Shown: positions 25,541 to 34,292, counted from the stretch's first letter. The stretch is 60,353 bases of DNA from Paraburkholderia tuberum STM678 (GCF_902833905.1 NZ_CADFGP010000047.1:1-60353), one strand, 5' to 3'. Notes: generated from the letters alone by a model not told the origin. Program-made: numbers and translations.

Positions 25541-26090
25541 CTATGTTCGGCGCACACACCAGGTTACGCGTGAATAACGGAAGTCAAGGAACGCTGACGA
25601 ACCCGTAGGCATCTGATGCGGCGCGCCTACGTCCGCGCTTCCAGTTCCTGGACGTCGTCCGGTTGACCGGCATTCTGAATCGTGTCCCACCACCGCGTAA
25701 CGGTTCTGTGGCTGCCAAGACCCAGCGGGCTGCTCCCTGTTCGTGGATTTTTTCGCGGGCGAAGTGCCTTCGGCCGTAGGTGTTGCGCAGTGACCTGGGG
25801 GCTTTTCCTCGGCGGCCACTGTCCCCGCTGCACGCAACGTAGGTCGCACGCACGATCCGAGCGTCTCGTCCTTCATCGTTTCCGCCGGCCGTAGCCAGGA
25901 CCAGGCGGAGATACCGAACCCGAAAGTATGCCCGACGTCGGACCGGTGACGGGCAAAGGCACGCCGCCAACTCGTCACTTACCTTTGTACTCGATGAGCC
26001 GCTCGCCTGGAGTAATGGGCTGTAGCGCAAAGAGTGCGCCGATGAGAGGCGCGCAGTGATGCGTTGCAGTCGCATGTTTTGATTGTAACG
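25541..26090 (-). pseudogene. SET-domain protein, frameshifted remnant
   Basis: One frame reads LIGALFALQPITPGERLIEYKG, given in parts: GALFALQPITPGERLIEY is the typical opening of bacterial SET-domain (protein-lysine methyltransferase) proteins. After KGK it hits a stop. The continuation, VTSWRRAFARHRSDVGHTF, lies in another frame starting near 25978, exactly where a SET domain would read KGE-V-SW...RH...GHTF. A one-base shift therefore separates the two halves. The later NH-C motifs are not found; downstream frames to 25541 are scrambled. The gene is dead. Confidence 0.5.
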
Positions 26091-26678
26091 TCCGACGGTC
26101 TTTTTCGTTCCCCCGAGACGCCAGGCATAGCGCCGCGGTCGAAAGTATTCGAAGAGCCAAGCTATTCAAAGAGCCAAGCGCTGTTACGCAACTAACGGTC
26201 ACGCATCCGCCGTCGCCTGCCTGGCTTCGCCACGATCCCGTCTGGCAGGGTCGCATGGGCCGCGTGTTTTCATGTTCCATCTAACTCCCACTGTGTGAGG
26301 GCAGTGTCCGGTTGCAGCTCAGCGGCTTCCCCGCGCTGCATGTCCATACGGGCCTTTTCGCAAACGCTATGAACACTTGCCATCCTCAGCCCCCGGCTCG
26401 GCTCACCCCGTCGCTCCGGTGCGTCCGCCAGCTCGCAATAGGTCGGTGCCACCTGTGGACACCCGATGCGCAGACGTGCCGCTAACTTTCCCGATGGCGG
26501 ATGTCCATTGGGGCGCTGATCAACGTCATTTGCGCAGGACCAAGGTCGTGGAAAATGCACTTTCTTGCGTGAGCGTTGATAAAGCTGACGGCACCTGTCG
26601 CGCCGCGTCCGGCTACCGGCGGAGCCGTTAATCAGGTGTATGATACTCTCATATGTTCATGAAAACAGGGGCTAGATC
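26091..26678. other. Stretch without a convincing gene
   Basis: Short frames on both strands only. The last part holds the likely promoter of the ParDE pair, including the partly palindromic GTATGATACTCTCATATG near 26638-26656. Confidence 0.4.
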
Positions 26679-26969
26679 ATGGCAAGCAAACCGCTAACGA
26701 TTACTCTGACACCCGAGCTGTACGAGTTCGTGCGCTCCCGAAGCGCAGGCGGCGACTACAACAGCGACAGTGAGGTAGTCAGGGACGGTCTCAGGCTGCT
26801 TAAGGAGCGCGATCAGCTCGTCAAGCACTGGCTGAAAGAACAGGTTGTGCCGGCATACGAGAAACTGAAAGCCAATCCCGGAAACGCTCTAACCCGTGAG
26901 CAATCCGAAGCCAGGCTAGCCGAACGGCGCAGCCAACGCAGGGCAAAGAGAAAGGAACCTGCCGCGTGA
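26679..26969 (+). CDS. parD: ParD-type antitoxin
   Basis: 96 residues with the ribbon-helix-helix opening of ParD/CopG antitoxins (KPLTITLTPELYEFVRSRS, then SDSEVVRDGLRLLKERDQL) and a charged C-terminal tail. It represses its own promoter and neutralises the partner toxin. The stop overlaps the toxin GTG. The partly palindromic sequence about 25-40 bp upstream is the likely operator. Confidence 0.88.
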   Translation: MASKPLTITLTPELYEFVRSRSAGGDYNSDSEVVRDGLRLLKERDQLVKHWLKEQVVPAYEKLKANPGNALTREQSEARLAERRSQRRAKRKEPAA

Positions 26970-27295
26970 TTCAGTACGTTGTAAATTATGCGGAAGAGTT
27001 CGACGAACGGCTGGAAATCATCGCGGACTACATGGAGTTCCACGGGCGCTCCGAGGCTTCAATTGCACGATATATCACGGAGGTGTACGACGCGTGCGAA
27101 GCATTCGCGACTTACCCGAATCGTGGAACTCCCCAGGACGATGTGATGCCGGGTCTCAAGACTACTCACTACAAGGGGGATACGATTCTCGCTTTTGTCG
27201 TTGAGGAAGATGCAGAAGCGGTGTGGTTTCTTGGCGTCTTTTACGGTGGCCAGGATTGGCAGTCGGCATTCAGCGATCGGAGTTCGAACCACTAG
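26966..27295 (+). CDS. parE: ParE-type toxin
   Basis: 109 residues from a GTG overlapping the parD stop. RelE/ParE-fold features are present: YAEEFDERLEIIADYMEFHG, ACEAFATYPNRGTPQDDV and a C-terminal strand region (ILAFVVEEDAEAVWFLGVFY) ending near GGQDW. ParE toxins generally inhibit gyrase. With the module at 13.8-14.4 kb, the plasmid carries two different addiction systems. Confidence 0.88.
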   Translation: MIQYVVNYAEEFDERLEIIADYMEFHGRSEASIARYITEVYDACEAFATYPNRGTPQDDVMPGLKTTHYKGDTILAFVVEEDAEAVWFLGVFYGGQDWQSAFSDRSSNH

Positions 27296-27395
27296 GAGTA
27301 CTCCACATTCGCGGACGGATTGAATAGTCACGCATGATGCAAATCGCTTGTCGGCAAACCATACTGCGTGATTTCAAAAATCTTAAGAAAACTAT

Positions 27396-27602
27396 TCAGA
27401 TAGGTCGTGACTCTCGCCTGCAATGTTGAGTCGCAACGCAGCCCCAGGGTATTTGTCTCACCTCGATAGGATTCGTTCGGAATACTGCATACAAGACGTT
27501 GGCGATTTTATCTATGTCAACCTCGCTATTAATGGAAGCAAACTTATCTTGATAGCCTGATTTGGCGATGCGTTTTTCGCGTACGTATCTTCGCTCACAC
27601 AA
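27396..27602 (-). CDS. Hypothetical protein or fragment
   Basis: 68 residues reading MCERRYVREKRIAKSGYQDK, SINSEVDIDKIANVLYAVF. Lower GC and a protein-like composition mark it off from the neighbouring non-coding DNA, and it may be a recently acquired fragment. Family unknown. Confidence 0.3.
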   Translation of the reverse strand: MCERRYVREKRIAKSGYQDKFASINSEVDIDKIANVLYAVFRTNPIEVRQIPWGCVATQHCRRESRPI

Positions 27603-27729
27603 CTAAAGTTGGTTCTACTTGCGCTCAGACGGTCGGAACTGTTAATTCAATGGTTCGCAGCAATCGTCACGCGACTTTGCTCGACGGTGCTGATTTTCTT
27701 TATCCGCCATTTTGCTCCCTTTCGTTGGG

Positions 27730-28296
27730 TTACCACGCTCCTCTTTCGCGATGGAATTTGCCGGCCGCTTCAGCAAGGATTCGGGTGTGCGACCAAAAGC
27801 TTTCGGTACGCCGCGCAGCGCCCACAGAAAAGCGGTAGTGTGTCCTTGATCGCGTCGCTATCGGCTCGGGCGTGATGCTCAGCGCTTGGGGAGCAATTGG
27901 CAAGGTAATGTGACAGAGGCGCTGATAATCGATCGCGCAGCGCCGCAGCGTCGCAATTGCCTCGCGGGGCGTGGCGCCGAGCGCCTGCAGTGGTGCGTGA
28001 TCCCGTCTGGCAACGAAGTGCCTACCGGCCGATCGGTAGAGCCAGCACCATGGGCGCCCGTTTTTCCAGCCCAGCAATCGACGGTGGCGAACATCAAGCT
28101 CGGCGGGAGCGATTGCATCGATCACGTGCCAACTGTCAGCGTCCGACCGGGTCAGGCACGCGCCACTACTGGCCGCCCACATCGCGTCATGACGCGCTTG
28201 CTCACGCGCGGACTGTTTGCTGCCTTCCGGAGGGTTTTGCTGGCGCGCGATTCCGTTGACCAGTCTGTAAAATTTGACGTCGCGGATGTCTTGCAT
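27730..28296 (-). CDS. Hypothetical protein, 188 residues
   Basis: The frame reads like a soluble protein (WHVIDAIAPAELDVRHRRLL, PWCWLYRSAGRHFVARRDHA, ATPREAIATLRRCAIDYQRL). No domain was recognised. It sits alone before the aromatic island. A short upstream frame beginning MADLPKGGKDPIVQRMTSMM may be its original N-terminus in another frame, so a frameshift is possible. Confidence 0.4.
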   Translation of the reverse strand: MQDIRDVKFYRLVNGIARQQNPPEGSKQSAREQARHDAMWAASSGACLTRSDADSWHVIDAIAPAELDVRHRRLLGWKNGRPWCWLYRSAGRHFVARRDHAPLQALGATPREAIATLRRCAIDYQRLCHITLPIAPQALSITPEPIATRSRTHYRFSVGAARRTESFWSHTRILAEAAGKFHRERGAW

Positions 28297-28526
28297 GGCG
28301 TCTTCGTCTTTGCCATCATGCTTGTCATGCGCTGAACGATGGGGTCTTTACCACCTTTGGGTAAGTCTGCCATCGGCTTTATTGAGCGCCGCGGCAGGAG
28401 CCGCCTTCCTCAAGAGTTAGGGCGAGATCGCCGGCGCCATGAAGATGCTGGCCGCGCTTCTTACCGCGCTCACGACGTTTCTGAAGCCGTCCGAGCGCGC
28501 GGTGCCGTCCAACGCATATCGAAGAG

Positions 28527-29234
28527 TCAAGGACCATCAGGCGGCTGCATGCCGTTTTTACGTTTCACTTCATCGACATCGGCCGAAGTCATAAAAGCGA
28601 GCAACGCGCGCGCATCTTGTGGCATACGCGCGTTGGAGCACACTGCACCCTGAAAAACGGTCATTGTCTGAATGGAAGGGGGAAGTGGCCCCAGGATGTC
28701 AATGCCGTCGACCTCGAGGAACTCACTCATCTGTTGGAACCCCAGCGCCACTTCACCTCGCGCGATGAGCGAACCGACGGCAACACCGGGCGGCGCCTGA
28801 ATGATCCGCGCGGCGATCGCCTCTGCGATGCCCCAACGCTGAAAAAGATCCATCAGGTACGCACCGCTTGGTCCTGTTGAATAACCAATGCTGCGTGCGC
28901 TCAACACGGCCTCGCGCACGTCGGCTTCAGTTTCGATCGAAGGTCGCTGTGCACCGGTTGCAACGGCTACCGCGACGCCCGATCGAGCGATATTCACGCG
29001 GCTTGAGTCATCGACACGGTTCTCGGACATGAGTTGGTCGATCGCGTTCGATGCCAGCACGACAATATCGAACGCCTCACCCTCTTGGATACGCTTGACC
29101 GCCGCGACGCCTCCGATCGATTCAATTGAAACTCGCAGGCCCGAACGCACTGCGTATGCATCGGCAAGCTCGGCGAGGACCTGGCGCGTTGCCATCGACG
29201 ATATGCCGGTGATGGATAACGGTTCGCCGCTCAT
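28527..29234 (-). CDS. ModA-like substrate-binding protein without signal peptide
   Basis: 235 residues from ATG 29234 (MSGEPLSITGISSMATRQVL). The fold is that of periplasmic type-2 binding proteins of the molybdate/ModA kind (LRVSIESIGGVAAVKRIQEG, FDIVVLASNAIDQLM, SIGYSTGPSGAYLMDLFQRW, LGFQQMSEFL). There is no hydrophobic signal, so it would stay in the cytoplasm unless another start is used. It is the last gene of the ligJ-ligK unit, 16 bp after ligK. A role in sensing or carrying a pathway intermediate is possible but unproven. Confidence 0.7.
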   Translation of the reverse strand: MSGEPLSITGISSMATRQVLAELADAYAVRSGLRVSIESIGGVAAVKRIQEGEAFDIVVLASNAIDQLMSENRVDDSSRVNIARSGVAVAVATGAQRPSIETEADVREAVLSARSIGYSTGPSGAYLMDLFQRWGIAEAIAARIIQAPPGVAVGSLIARGEVALGFQQMSEFLEVDGIDILGPLPPSIQTMTVFQGAVCSNARMPQDARALLAFMTSADVDEVKRKNGMQPPDGP

Positions 29235-29250
29235 ATTTGTCGCCTCTGTA

Positions 29251-29934
29251 TCAGTCGATGTAACGAAGGCCGGCTTTTTCGAGCGGTTCGCGCATCTTGT
29301 ACATGTCGAGGCCAAGCACGCCACTTGCGAGTTTGTCGCGCTTTTCGGCTTCGAGCGCCTCGCGCGCCGTGGCCTTCTCCAGCACCTTCTGCGCAAGCGC
29401 TGCCGGCACGATCACGACTCCGTCATCGTCCGCGACGATCACATCGCCCGGCGTCACCGACATACCCGCGCACACGATCGGAATGTTCACCGAGCCGAGC
29501 GTCGCCTTGACGGTGCCCTTCGACGAGATCGCACGGCTCCACACCGGGAAATTCATCTCCGTTAGCACGCGCACGTCGCGCACGCCGCCGTCGATGATGA
29601 GCGCGCGCGCGCCGCGCGCCTTGAAGCTTGTCGCGAGGAGGTCCCCAAAGAAGCCATCGGTGTTGTCGGTCGTGCATGCGGCCACGACGATATCGCCGGG
29701 CCGAATCTGCTCGGCCGCGACGTGCATCATCCAGTTGTCACCCGGCTGCAGAAGCACCGTGACGGCCGTGCCGCTCGCCTGCGCGCCCGTATAGATCGGT
29801 CGCATGTAGGTTTTCATCAGGCCGACGCGGCCCATTGCCTCATGCACCGTCGCCGAGCCGAGCGCGCCGAGCTTCGTCGCTGCTTCTCCATCGGCGCGAT
29901 TGATGTTGCGATACACCACTCCGAGTTCATACAT
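29251..29934 (-). CDS. ligK: 4-carboxy-4-hydroxy-2-oxoadipate aldolase
   Basis: 227 residues from ATG 29934 (MYELGVVYRNINRAD). It cleaves 4-carboxy-4-hydroxy-2-oxoadipate to pyruvate and oxaloacetate, the last step of gallate and protocatechuate 4,5-cleavage. The RraA/HMG-aldolase fold shows PGDIVVAACTTDNTDGFFGD and the metal-site motif LIIDGGVRDVRVL with R119 and D120, which match the Arg-Asp pair of characterised class II pyruvate aldolases. It begins one base after the ligJ stop and is clearly in its operon. Confidence 0.9.
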   Translation of the reverse strand: MYELGVVYRNINRADGEAATKLGALGSATVHEAMGRVGLMKTYMRPIYTGAQASGTAVTVLLQPGDNWMMHVAAEQIRPGDIVVAACTTDNTDGFFGDLLATSFKARGARALIIDGGVRDVRVLTEMNFPVWSRAISSKGTVKATLGSVNIPIVCAGMSVTPGDVIVADDDGVVIVPAALAQKVLEKATAREALEAEKRDKLASGVLGLDMYKMREPLEKAGLRYID

Positions 29935-29935
29935 G

Positions 29936-30961
29936 TCAAAGTCCCTTCGCCTTGAGTGTGGCATCGAGGCGCGGATACACGCGCCGCGCGTTGCCTTCGT
30001 AAATCTTGTAGCGCGCTTCGGGCTCGATGCTCGCGGCCTCGACATAGCGCTTCGTATCGTCGAAATAGTGGCCCGTTTCGGGATCGATGCCGCGCACCGC
30101 GCCGATCATCTCGCTCGCGAAGAGGATGTTGTCGACGGGAATTACTCGCGTTAGCAAATCAATACCCGGCTGGTGATACACGCACGTATCGAAGACCACG
30201 TTGTTGAGCAAATGATCCTTCAGCAAGGGCTTTTTCAGCTCCTGTGCGAGACCGCGGAAACGTCCCCAGTGATACGGCACGGCGCCGCCGCCGTGGGGAA
30301 TCACGAACTTGAGCGTCGGGAAATCGCGGAACAGGTCGGATGTGAGGCACTGCATGAACGCGGTCGTGTCGGCGTTCAGATAGTGCGCGCCCGTCGTATG
30401 GAAACACGCGTTGCAGCTCGTGCTCACGTGGATCATCGCAGGGATGTCGTACTCGACCATCTTCTCGTAGATCGGATACCAGGAGCGGTCCGAGAGCGGC
30501 GGGCTTGTCCAGTGCCCGCCCGATGGATCCGGGTTCAGGTTGATCGCGACATTGCCGTATTGCTCTACGCACTTCACGAGCTCGGGAATGCAGCTCGATA
30601 CATCGACGCCCGGACTTTGCGGCAGCATTGCCGCCGGAATGAAACTGTCGGGAAACAACTGGCTCACGCGAAAGCACAGCTCGTTGCAGATAGCGGCCCA
30701 CGTGCTCGACACCTGGAAGTTGCCGATGTGATGCGCCATGAAGCTCGCGCGTGGGCTGAAGACCGTGAGATCGAGGCCGCGTTCGCGCATCAGACGAAGT
30801 TGATTCGTCTCGATGGACTCGCGCAGTTCATCGTCGCTGATTTTCAGTTCCGATACCGCCGGCATCTCCGATGGATTCTTGATGCCGGCAATCTGCCGGT
30901 TGCGCCACGCCTCGAGCGCTTTCGGCGCGGTGGTGTAATGGCCGTGGATGTCGATGATCAT
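29936..30961 (-). CDS. ligJ: 4-oxalomesaconate hydratase
   Basis: 341 residues in the amidohydrolase-2 fold. The N-terminal metal motif MIIDIHGHYTT (H6, H8), a central IHVSTSCNACFHTTGAHYLN, IPHGGGAVPYHWGRFRG and LFASEMIGAVRGIDP fit LigJ-type hydratases. These add water to 4-oxalomesaconate to give 4-carboxy-4-hydroxy-2-oxoadipate, the substrate of LigK next door. It is the first gene of a leftward unit ligJ-ligK-modA-like, divergent from the hydrolase gene at 31222 across about 260 bp. Confidence 0.9.
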   Translation of the reverse strand: MIIDIHGHYTTAPKALEAWRNRQIAGIKNPSEMPAVSELKISDDELRESIETNQLRLMRERGLDLTVFSPRASFMAHHIGNFQVSSTWAAICNELCFRVSQLFPDSFIPAAMLPQSPGVDVSSCIPELVKCVEQYGNVAINLNPDPSGGHWTSPPLSDRSWYPIYEKMVEYDIPAMIHVSTSCNACFHTTGAHYLNADTTAFMQCLTSDLFRDFPTLKFVIPHGGGAVPYHWGRFRGLAQELKKPLLKDHLLNNVVFDTCVYHQPGIDLLTRVIPVDNILFASEMIGAVRGIDPETGHYFDDTKRYVEAASIEPEARYKIYEGNARRVYPRLDATLKAKGL

Positions 30962-31174
30962 CTGTCGCTCTAACGATTACGGAATAGTAAGAAGCATTCA
31001 TGGACGCGTCAGGCACGTGAGTTACCACAGGACCTCGGCATGTCAGCTTGCATGTGGATCTTGCGCTAATGCCGCTACCTTAGCGAGCGTAATAAGCACT
31101 TCGCATGGCCCGTTCTTGCAGGTCGCATGGTCAACGCGCTTGCGGTCGACGACAATACATTGGAGCCTGCTAAA

Positions 31175-31195
31175 GGCAATGCCTTTCGCATTGCC
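31175..31195 (+). promoter_or_regulatory. Hairpin in the leader of the hydrolase gene
   Basis: GGCAATGC-CTTTC-GCATTGCC: 8-bp perfect arms and a 5-nt loop, ending 26 bp before the GTG start at 31222 in the divergent ligJ/hydrolase intergenic region. It could be a regulator site or an RNA hairpin. Confidence 0.4.
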
Positions 31196-31221
31196 CACTG
31201 AGAACTTGTAAGGATGTCAGC

Positions 31222-31947
31222 GTGACGAACCCATTAGTGCTTCTTCCTGGCCTGCTTTGCGACAACGCTGTTTGGATCGAACAACGCCGTGTGTTCGGCA
31301 AGGAGCGGCCCTGCGTTGTACCCGACTATGATTTGCGCAGCTCGATCACATCGATGGCGGAACAGGTGCTCGCGGTAGTACCCGACGTCCGATTCTCGCT
31401 CGCCGGTCATTCAATGGGCGGGCGAGTTGCGTTGGAAGTCATTCGCATCGCGCCTGAGCGCGTGGAGCGGCTGGCGCTGCTTGACACAGGCTATCAGAGC
31501 ATCGCCGAAGGCGAAGCCGGTCAGAAGGAGCGTGAGGAACGGGGAAACCTCCTGCGCGTGGCGCAAGAAAAAGGCATGTGGGCGATGGGAGAGAGTTGGG
31601 CTCCTGGCATGGTTCATCCAGAGGCGGTCGATTCACGTGTATTCGCCGAGATTCTGTCGATGATTGAGCGCAGTTCGCCCGAAAGGTTTGAGGCGCAAAT
31701 CAGTGCGCTTCTGAATAGGCCCGATGCAAGTACTCAGCTTCGTCAAATCAACGTCCCGACGATGGTCATCTGCGGCCGTCAGGACGCGTGGAGTCCACTC
31801 GCGCGGCACGAAGTGATGTCCGAGGCAATCCCAGGTGCATGCCTTAGAGTCATTGAGGACAGCGGCCATATGACGACGATGGAACAGCCTGTAGCGGTAT
31901 CGGCTGCGCTCGGCGAATGGCTCGATTGGACTGTCGAAGGAGCATGA
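31222..31947 (+). CDS. Alpha/beta hydrolase of the aromatic island
   Basis: 241 residues from GTG 31222 with AAGGA upstream. The catalytic triad is visible: nucleophile Ser64 in AGHSMGGR, Asp188 in VICGRQDAWSP and His216 in EDSGHMTTME. The short cap and overall size fit small carboxylesterases. It is followed 3 bp later by a SnoaL-like gene. In syringate degradation, ring cleavage of 3-O-methylgallate can leave a methyl ester that must be hydrolysed, so a methyl-esterase role is attractive but inferred. C-C hydrolase or lactonase activity is an alternative. Confidence 0.8.
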   Translation: MTNPLVLLPGLLCDNAVWIEQRRVFGKERPCVVPDYDLRSSITSMAEQVLAVVPDVRFSLAGHSMGGRVALEVIRIAPERVERLALLDTGYQSIAEGEAGQKEREERGNLLRVAQEKGMWAMGESWAPGMVHPEAVDSRVFAEILSMIERSSPERFEAQISALLNRPDASTQLRQINVPTMVICGRQDAWSPLARHEVMSEAIPGACLRVIEDSGHMTTMEQPVAVSAALGEWLDWTVEGA

Positions 31948-31950
31948 CGC

Positions 31951-32403
31951 ATGTCCCATCCGAAAAATCTTGACCTGCTGGTCGCGCAAGCTGCTTGCAG
32001 CCGGTTGGTGCTGCTCGCGGCTGCCCTCACTGATAACGGCGAATTCGCAAAGCTCGCCGAGCTATTCGCTCCCGAGGCGTCTCTGCATCGACCCAACGGA
32101 GATGTACTGAAGGGAAGACAGGCGATCGTAGACTCTTACGCCAAACGAGCCGCGGACCGAGTCACGTGCCATCTGATCCTCAATACGTTAGTCACCGATT
32201 CGCTCGACGATCGGATCTCTGCAAAAAGTCAGGCACTCGTCTGGAACGCCATTAAGACCGACGCTGCGGGGCCGTTCGGACGGCCCGCGCGCGGCAAGGA
32301 AGTTGTCGGGCATTTCGTTGACACCTTTATCCGCGTCGGCGAGGACTGGCAGATCGAAACTCGCCGCGCTGAATTTGTGATGTTTCGCGAAACCGACAAC
32401 TGA
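31951..32403 (+). CDS. SnoaL-like/NTF2-fold protein
   Basis: 150 residues with the features of SnoaL_4-type NTF2-fold proteins: a helical start (SRLVLLAAALTDNGEFAKLA), the ELFAPEASLHRPNGDVLKGR turn and a C-terminal sheet with FVDTFIRVGEDWQIETRRAE. Members bind or isomerise small molecules in a cone-shaped pocket, or serve as small hydroxylase-like subunits. It is tightly linked to the alpha/beta hydrolase and transcribed towards the VanR-type gene. Specific role unknown. Confidence 0.75.
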   Translation: MSHPKNLDLLVAQAACSRLVLLAAALTDNGEFAKLAELFAPEASLHRPNGDVLKGRQAIVDSYAKRAADRVTCHLILNTLVTDSLDDRISAKSQALVWNAIKTDAAGPFGRPARGKEVVGHFVDTFIRVGEDWQIETRRAEFVMFRETDN

Positions 32404-32427
32404 AAAAGACTGCGAATGCACACATTC

Positions 32428-33126
32428 TTAGATGAAGGGCACGGTGAGCGCGTTGCTAGCCGGGTTCAACATCTGGCTTTCCTCTTGCGAAAGCGCGTGC
32501 TCGCGGAACAAAAATTCGGCGCGGTCAGGCTGCCTTGCCTCGATTGCGCGCACGATGCTGTGATGCTGACAATGAGCGTAAAAGAGCAGATCATGCATGG
32601 ACCGTTTCCGGCTGTTTGAGAATGCCACACTACTTGGGGCCGCAAACGGAACCAAATTGCAACGGTTGGTGAGCGTTTCTAGCAAGGGCATTCCTGTAGC
32701 GCCCACGATCAGAGTATGAAATCTCGCGTTGATGTCCGCGTACGCGAGCTCATGCTCTTCTTTCAAAGCCGTCGTCTCAAGTAACTCATCCCCGTCATCC
32801 AGGCACCCGCGGAGCGCAGTCAAGAGCTCCGCGGGTGCACCCCGTTCGGCTACGACTCGCGCCGCGAATCCTTCGAGGACGGCTCGAAGACGTAAGGCTT
32901 CAAGGGTGCTCTCAAGAGTGAAGGCACGCACCGAATACCCTCGTTTGCCGGCAGGAACTAACAGCCCCTCTTCAGCTAATGCGGGCAACGCTTGTCGCAC
33001 AGGCATTCTCGAAGTTCCGAGAGAAGATGCAATTTCTTCCTCACGAACCCGCTCCCCTGGAGCGAGTTCTCCTCGCAAAATCATCTCGCGAAGACGAACG
33101 GATACCGGGTTCTGTTGCTGTTTCAT
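32428..33126 (-). CDS. vanR: VanR-type GntR/FCD regulator
   Basis: 232 residues. An N-terminal winged HTH (EEEIASSLGTSRMPVRQALP) is followed by an FCD ligand domain (RLRAVLEGFAARVVAERG, ADINARFHTLIVGATGMPLL, HCQHHSIVRAIEARQPDRAE) with the histidines expected for metal and ligand binding. It is divergent from the demethylase operon. The intergenic region carries GGATCC-centred inverted repeats like the VanR operator of Caulobacter (ATTGGATCCAAT). Repression relieved by vanillate, syringate or a relative is the expected mode. Confidence 0.8.
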   Translation of the reverse strand: MKQQQNPVSVRLREMILRGELAPGERVREEEIASSLGTSRMPVRQALPALAEEGLLVPAGKRGYSVRAFTLESTLEALRLRAVLEGFAARVVAERGAPAELLTALRGCLDDGDELLETTALKEEHELAYADINARFHTLIVGATGMPLLETLTNRCNLVPFAAPSSVAFSNSRKRSMHDLLFYAHCQHHSIVRAIEARQPDRAEFLFREHALSQEESQMLNPASNALTVPFI

Positions 33127-33175
33127 ATAAGCCTAGGATCAAATCTGGAATGAGCCGCATCTGATCATAGCGCAG

Positions 33176-33272
33176 TTTGGATCCCGTAATGGATCCAAAT
33201 TGCGGGAAAATGCCCGCGCGCGTTAACCCTACTGGCCTAGTTTGGATCCCAAAACTAGAATGCATACATTCT
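33176..33272. promoter_or_regulatory. VanR-like operators upstream of the demethylase operon
   Basis: TTTGGATCC (33176) and GGATCCAAA (33191-33199) form a 9-bp inverted repeat, with the inner ATGGATCCAAAT close to the known vanO palindrome. A third copy, TTTGGATCC, is at 33241 inside AGTTTGGATCCCAAAACT. A separate near-palindrome, AGAATGCATACATTCT, lies at 33257-33272 and resembles the sites near 42.35 and 42.47 kb. Two GntR-type regulators may therefore act here. Confidence 0.65.
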
Positions 33273-33308
33273 CAGACCAATCCTGATCGTCGAATCCCAG
33301 GAGCAGCG

Positions 33309-34292
33309 GTGGCTAATCGAAATATTGAGGTCGTTGTTGCCGGCATCCGGCAACTGACGCCTCGGATCCGCGAGTATGAACTTCGCACTGAAGACGGCAC
33401 GCCGTTGCCGCGATACGAACCGGGCGCGCACATCGAAGTCCACACCGTATCGACCGAAAGTGGGCCAATCATCCGGCATTATTCGTTGATCGGTGGCGTC
33501 GAACTTGAGGTGGATCACGCGGACACATATCGCATCGCGGTACAGAGGGAAGACCGGCGACGGGGATCCGCTCACATCCACGACACCTTCGAAGTAGGGA
33601 CGCGTCTCGAAGTATCTTGGCCTAAAAACAATTTCCCGCTCGACCGACGCGAAGCCAAAACGCTCCTCATAGCGGGTGGCATCGGTATCACACCGATATA
33701 CGCGATGTTACGCAGCGTCGTACGACGCGCTAAACCGTTCGATCTCATCTACTCGGGGCGTTCCCCCGAATCGATGGCATACCTGAATGAGGCGAAGAAA
33801 CTTGGCAAGGACCGCGTTCTCGTTCACCTCAGCGGTGATGAGGGAAATAGCCACCTTGATTTCAAAGCGATTCTGTCGAGCCAACCGGATGGGACGAACG
33901 CATACGCCTGCGGGCCGTCAGCGATGATTGAGGCGGTCTACCGTGCTGCCAAAGAGGTTGGCTGGGACCAGAGCCGAGTCCGTTCAGAGCTGTTTTCTTC
34001 TGCGCCCTCGGCGCTTGATAAGCCTTTTGATGTCGAGCTGCGCAGAACGGGCCGCACAATCCACGTTGGTCGTGACACGACCATCCTTGATGCCATTACG
34101 GCAGCGAACATACCCGTTCTTTCGGACTGCCGTCGCGGAGAGTGTGGGCTCTGTCCGCTGAAGGTCCTCGAATCTGACGGCGAGGTTCAGCATCGCGACC
34201 GATATCTGGACGCCGAGCAGAAGGAAGTCGGAAAAGAAATCTGCATCTGTGTATCGAGGACAACCGGGTCTCGATTGGTACTGGACGCATAA
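33309..34292 (+). CDS. PDR-type reductase of a Rieske oxygenase (VanB-like)
   Basis: 327 residues from GTG 33309, chosen for its GGAG site; the longer frame to 33177 runs through the operators. Domains in order are an FMN-binding barrel (IIRHYSLIG), an NAD domain (LLIAGGIGITPIYAML, AYACGPSAMIEAVY) and a C-terminal plant-type ferredoxin with CRRGECGLC and a late Cys (ICICVS). This is the vanillate demethylase/phthalate dioxygenase reductase layout. It passes electrons from NADH to the Rieske oxygenase encoded 20 bp downstream. It is the first gene of the seven-gene operon. Confidence 0.88.
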   Translation: MANRNIEVVVAGIRQLTPRIREYELRTEDGTPLPRYEPGAHIEVHTVSTESGPIIRHYSLIGGVELEVDHADTYRIAVQREDRRRGSAHIHDTFEVGTRLEVSWPKNNFPLDRREAKTLLIAGGIGITPIYAMLRSVVRRAKPFDLIYSGRSPESMAYLNEAKKLGKDRVLVHLSGDEGNSHLDFKAILSSQPDGTNAYACGPSAMIEAVYRAAKEVGWDQSRVRSELFSSAPSALDKPFDVELRRTGRTIHVGRDTTILDAITAANIPVLSDCRRGECGLCPLKVLESDGEVQHRDRYLDAEQKEVGKEICICVSRTTGSRLVLDA

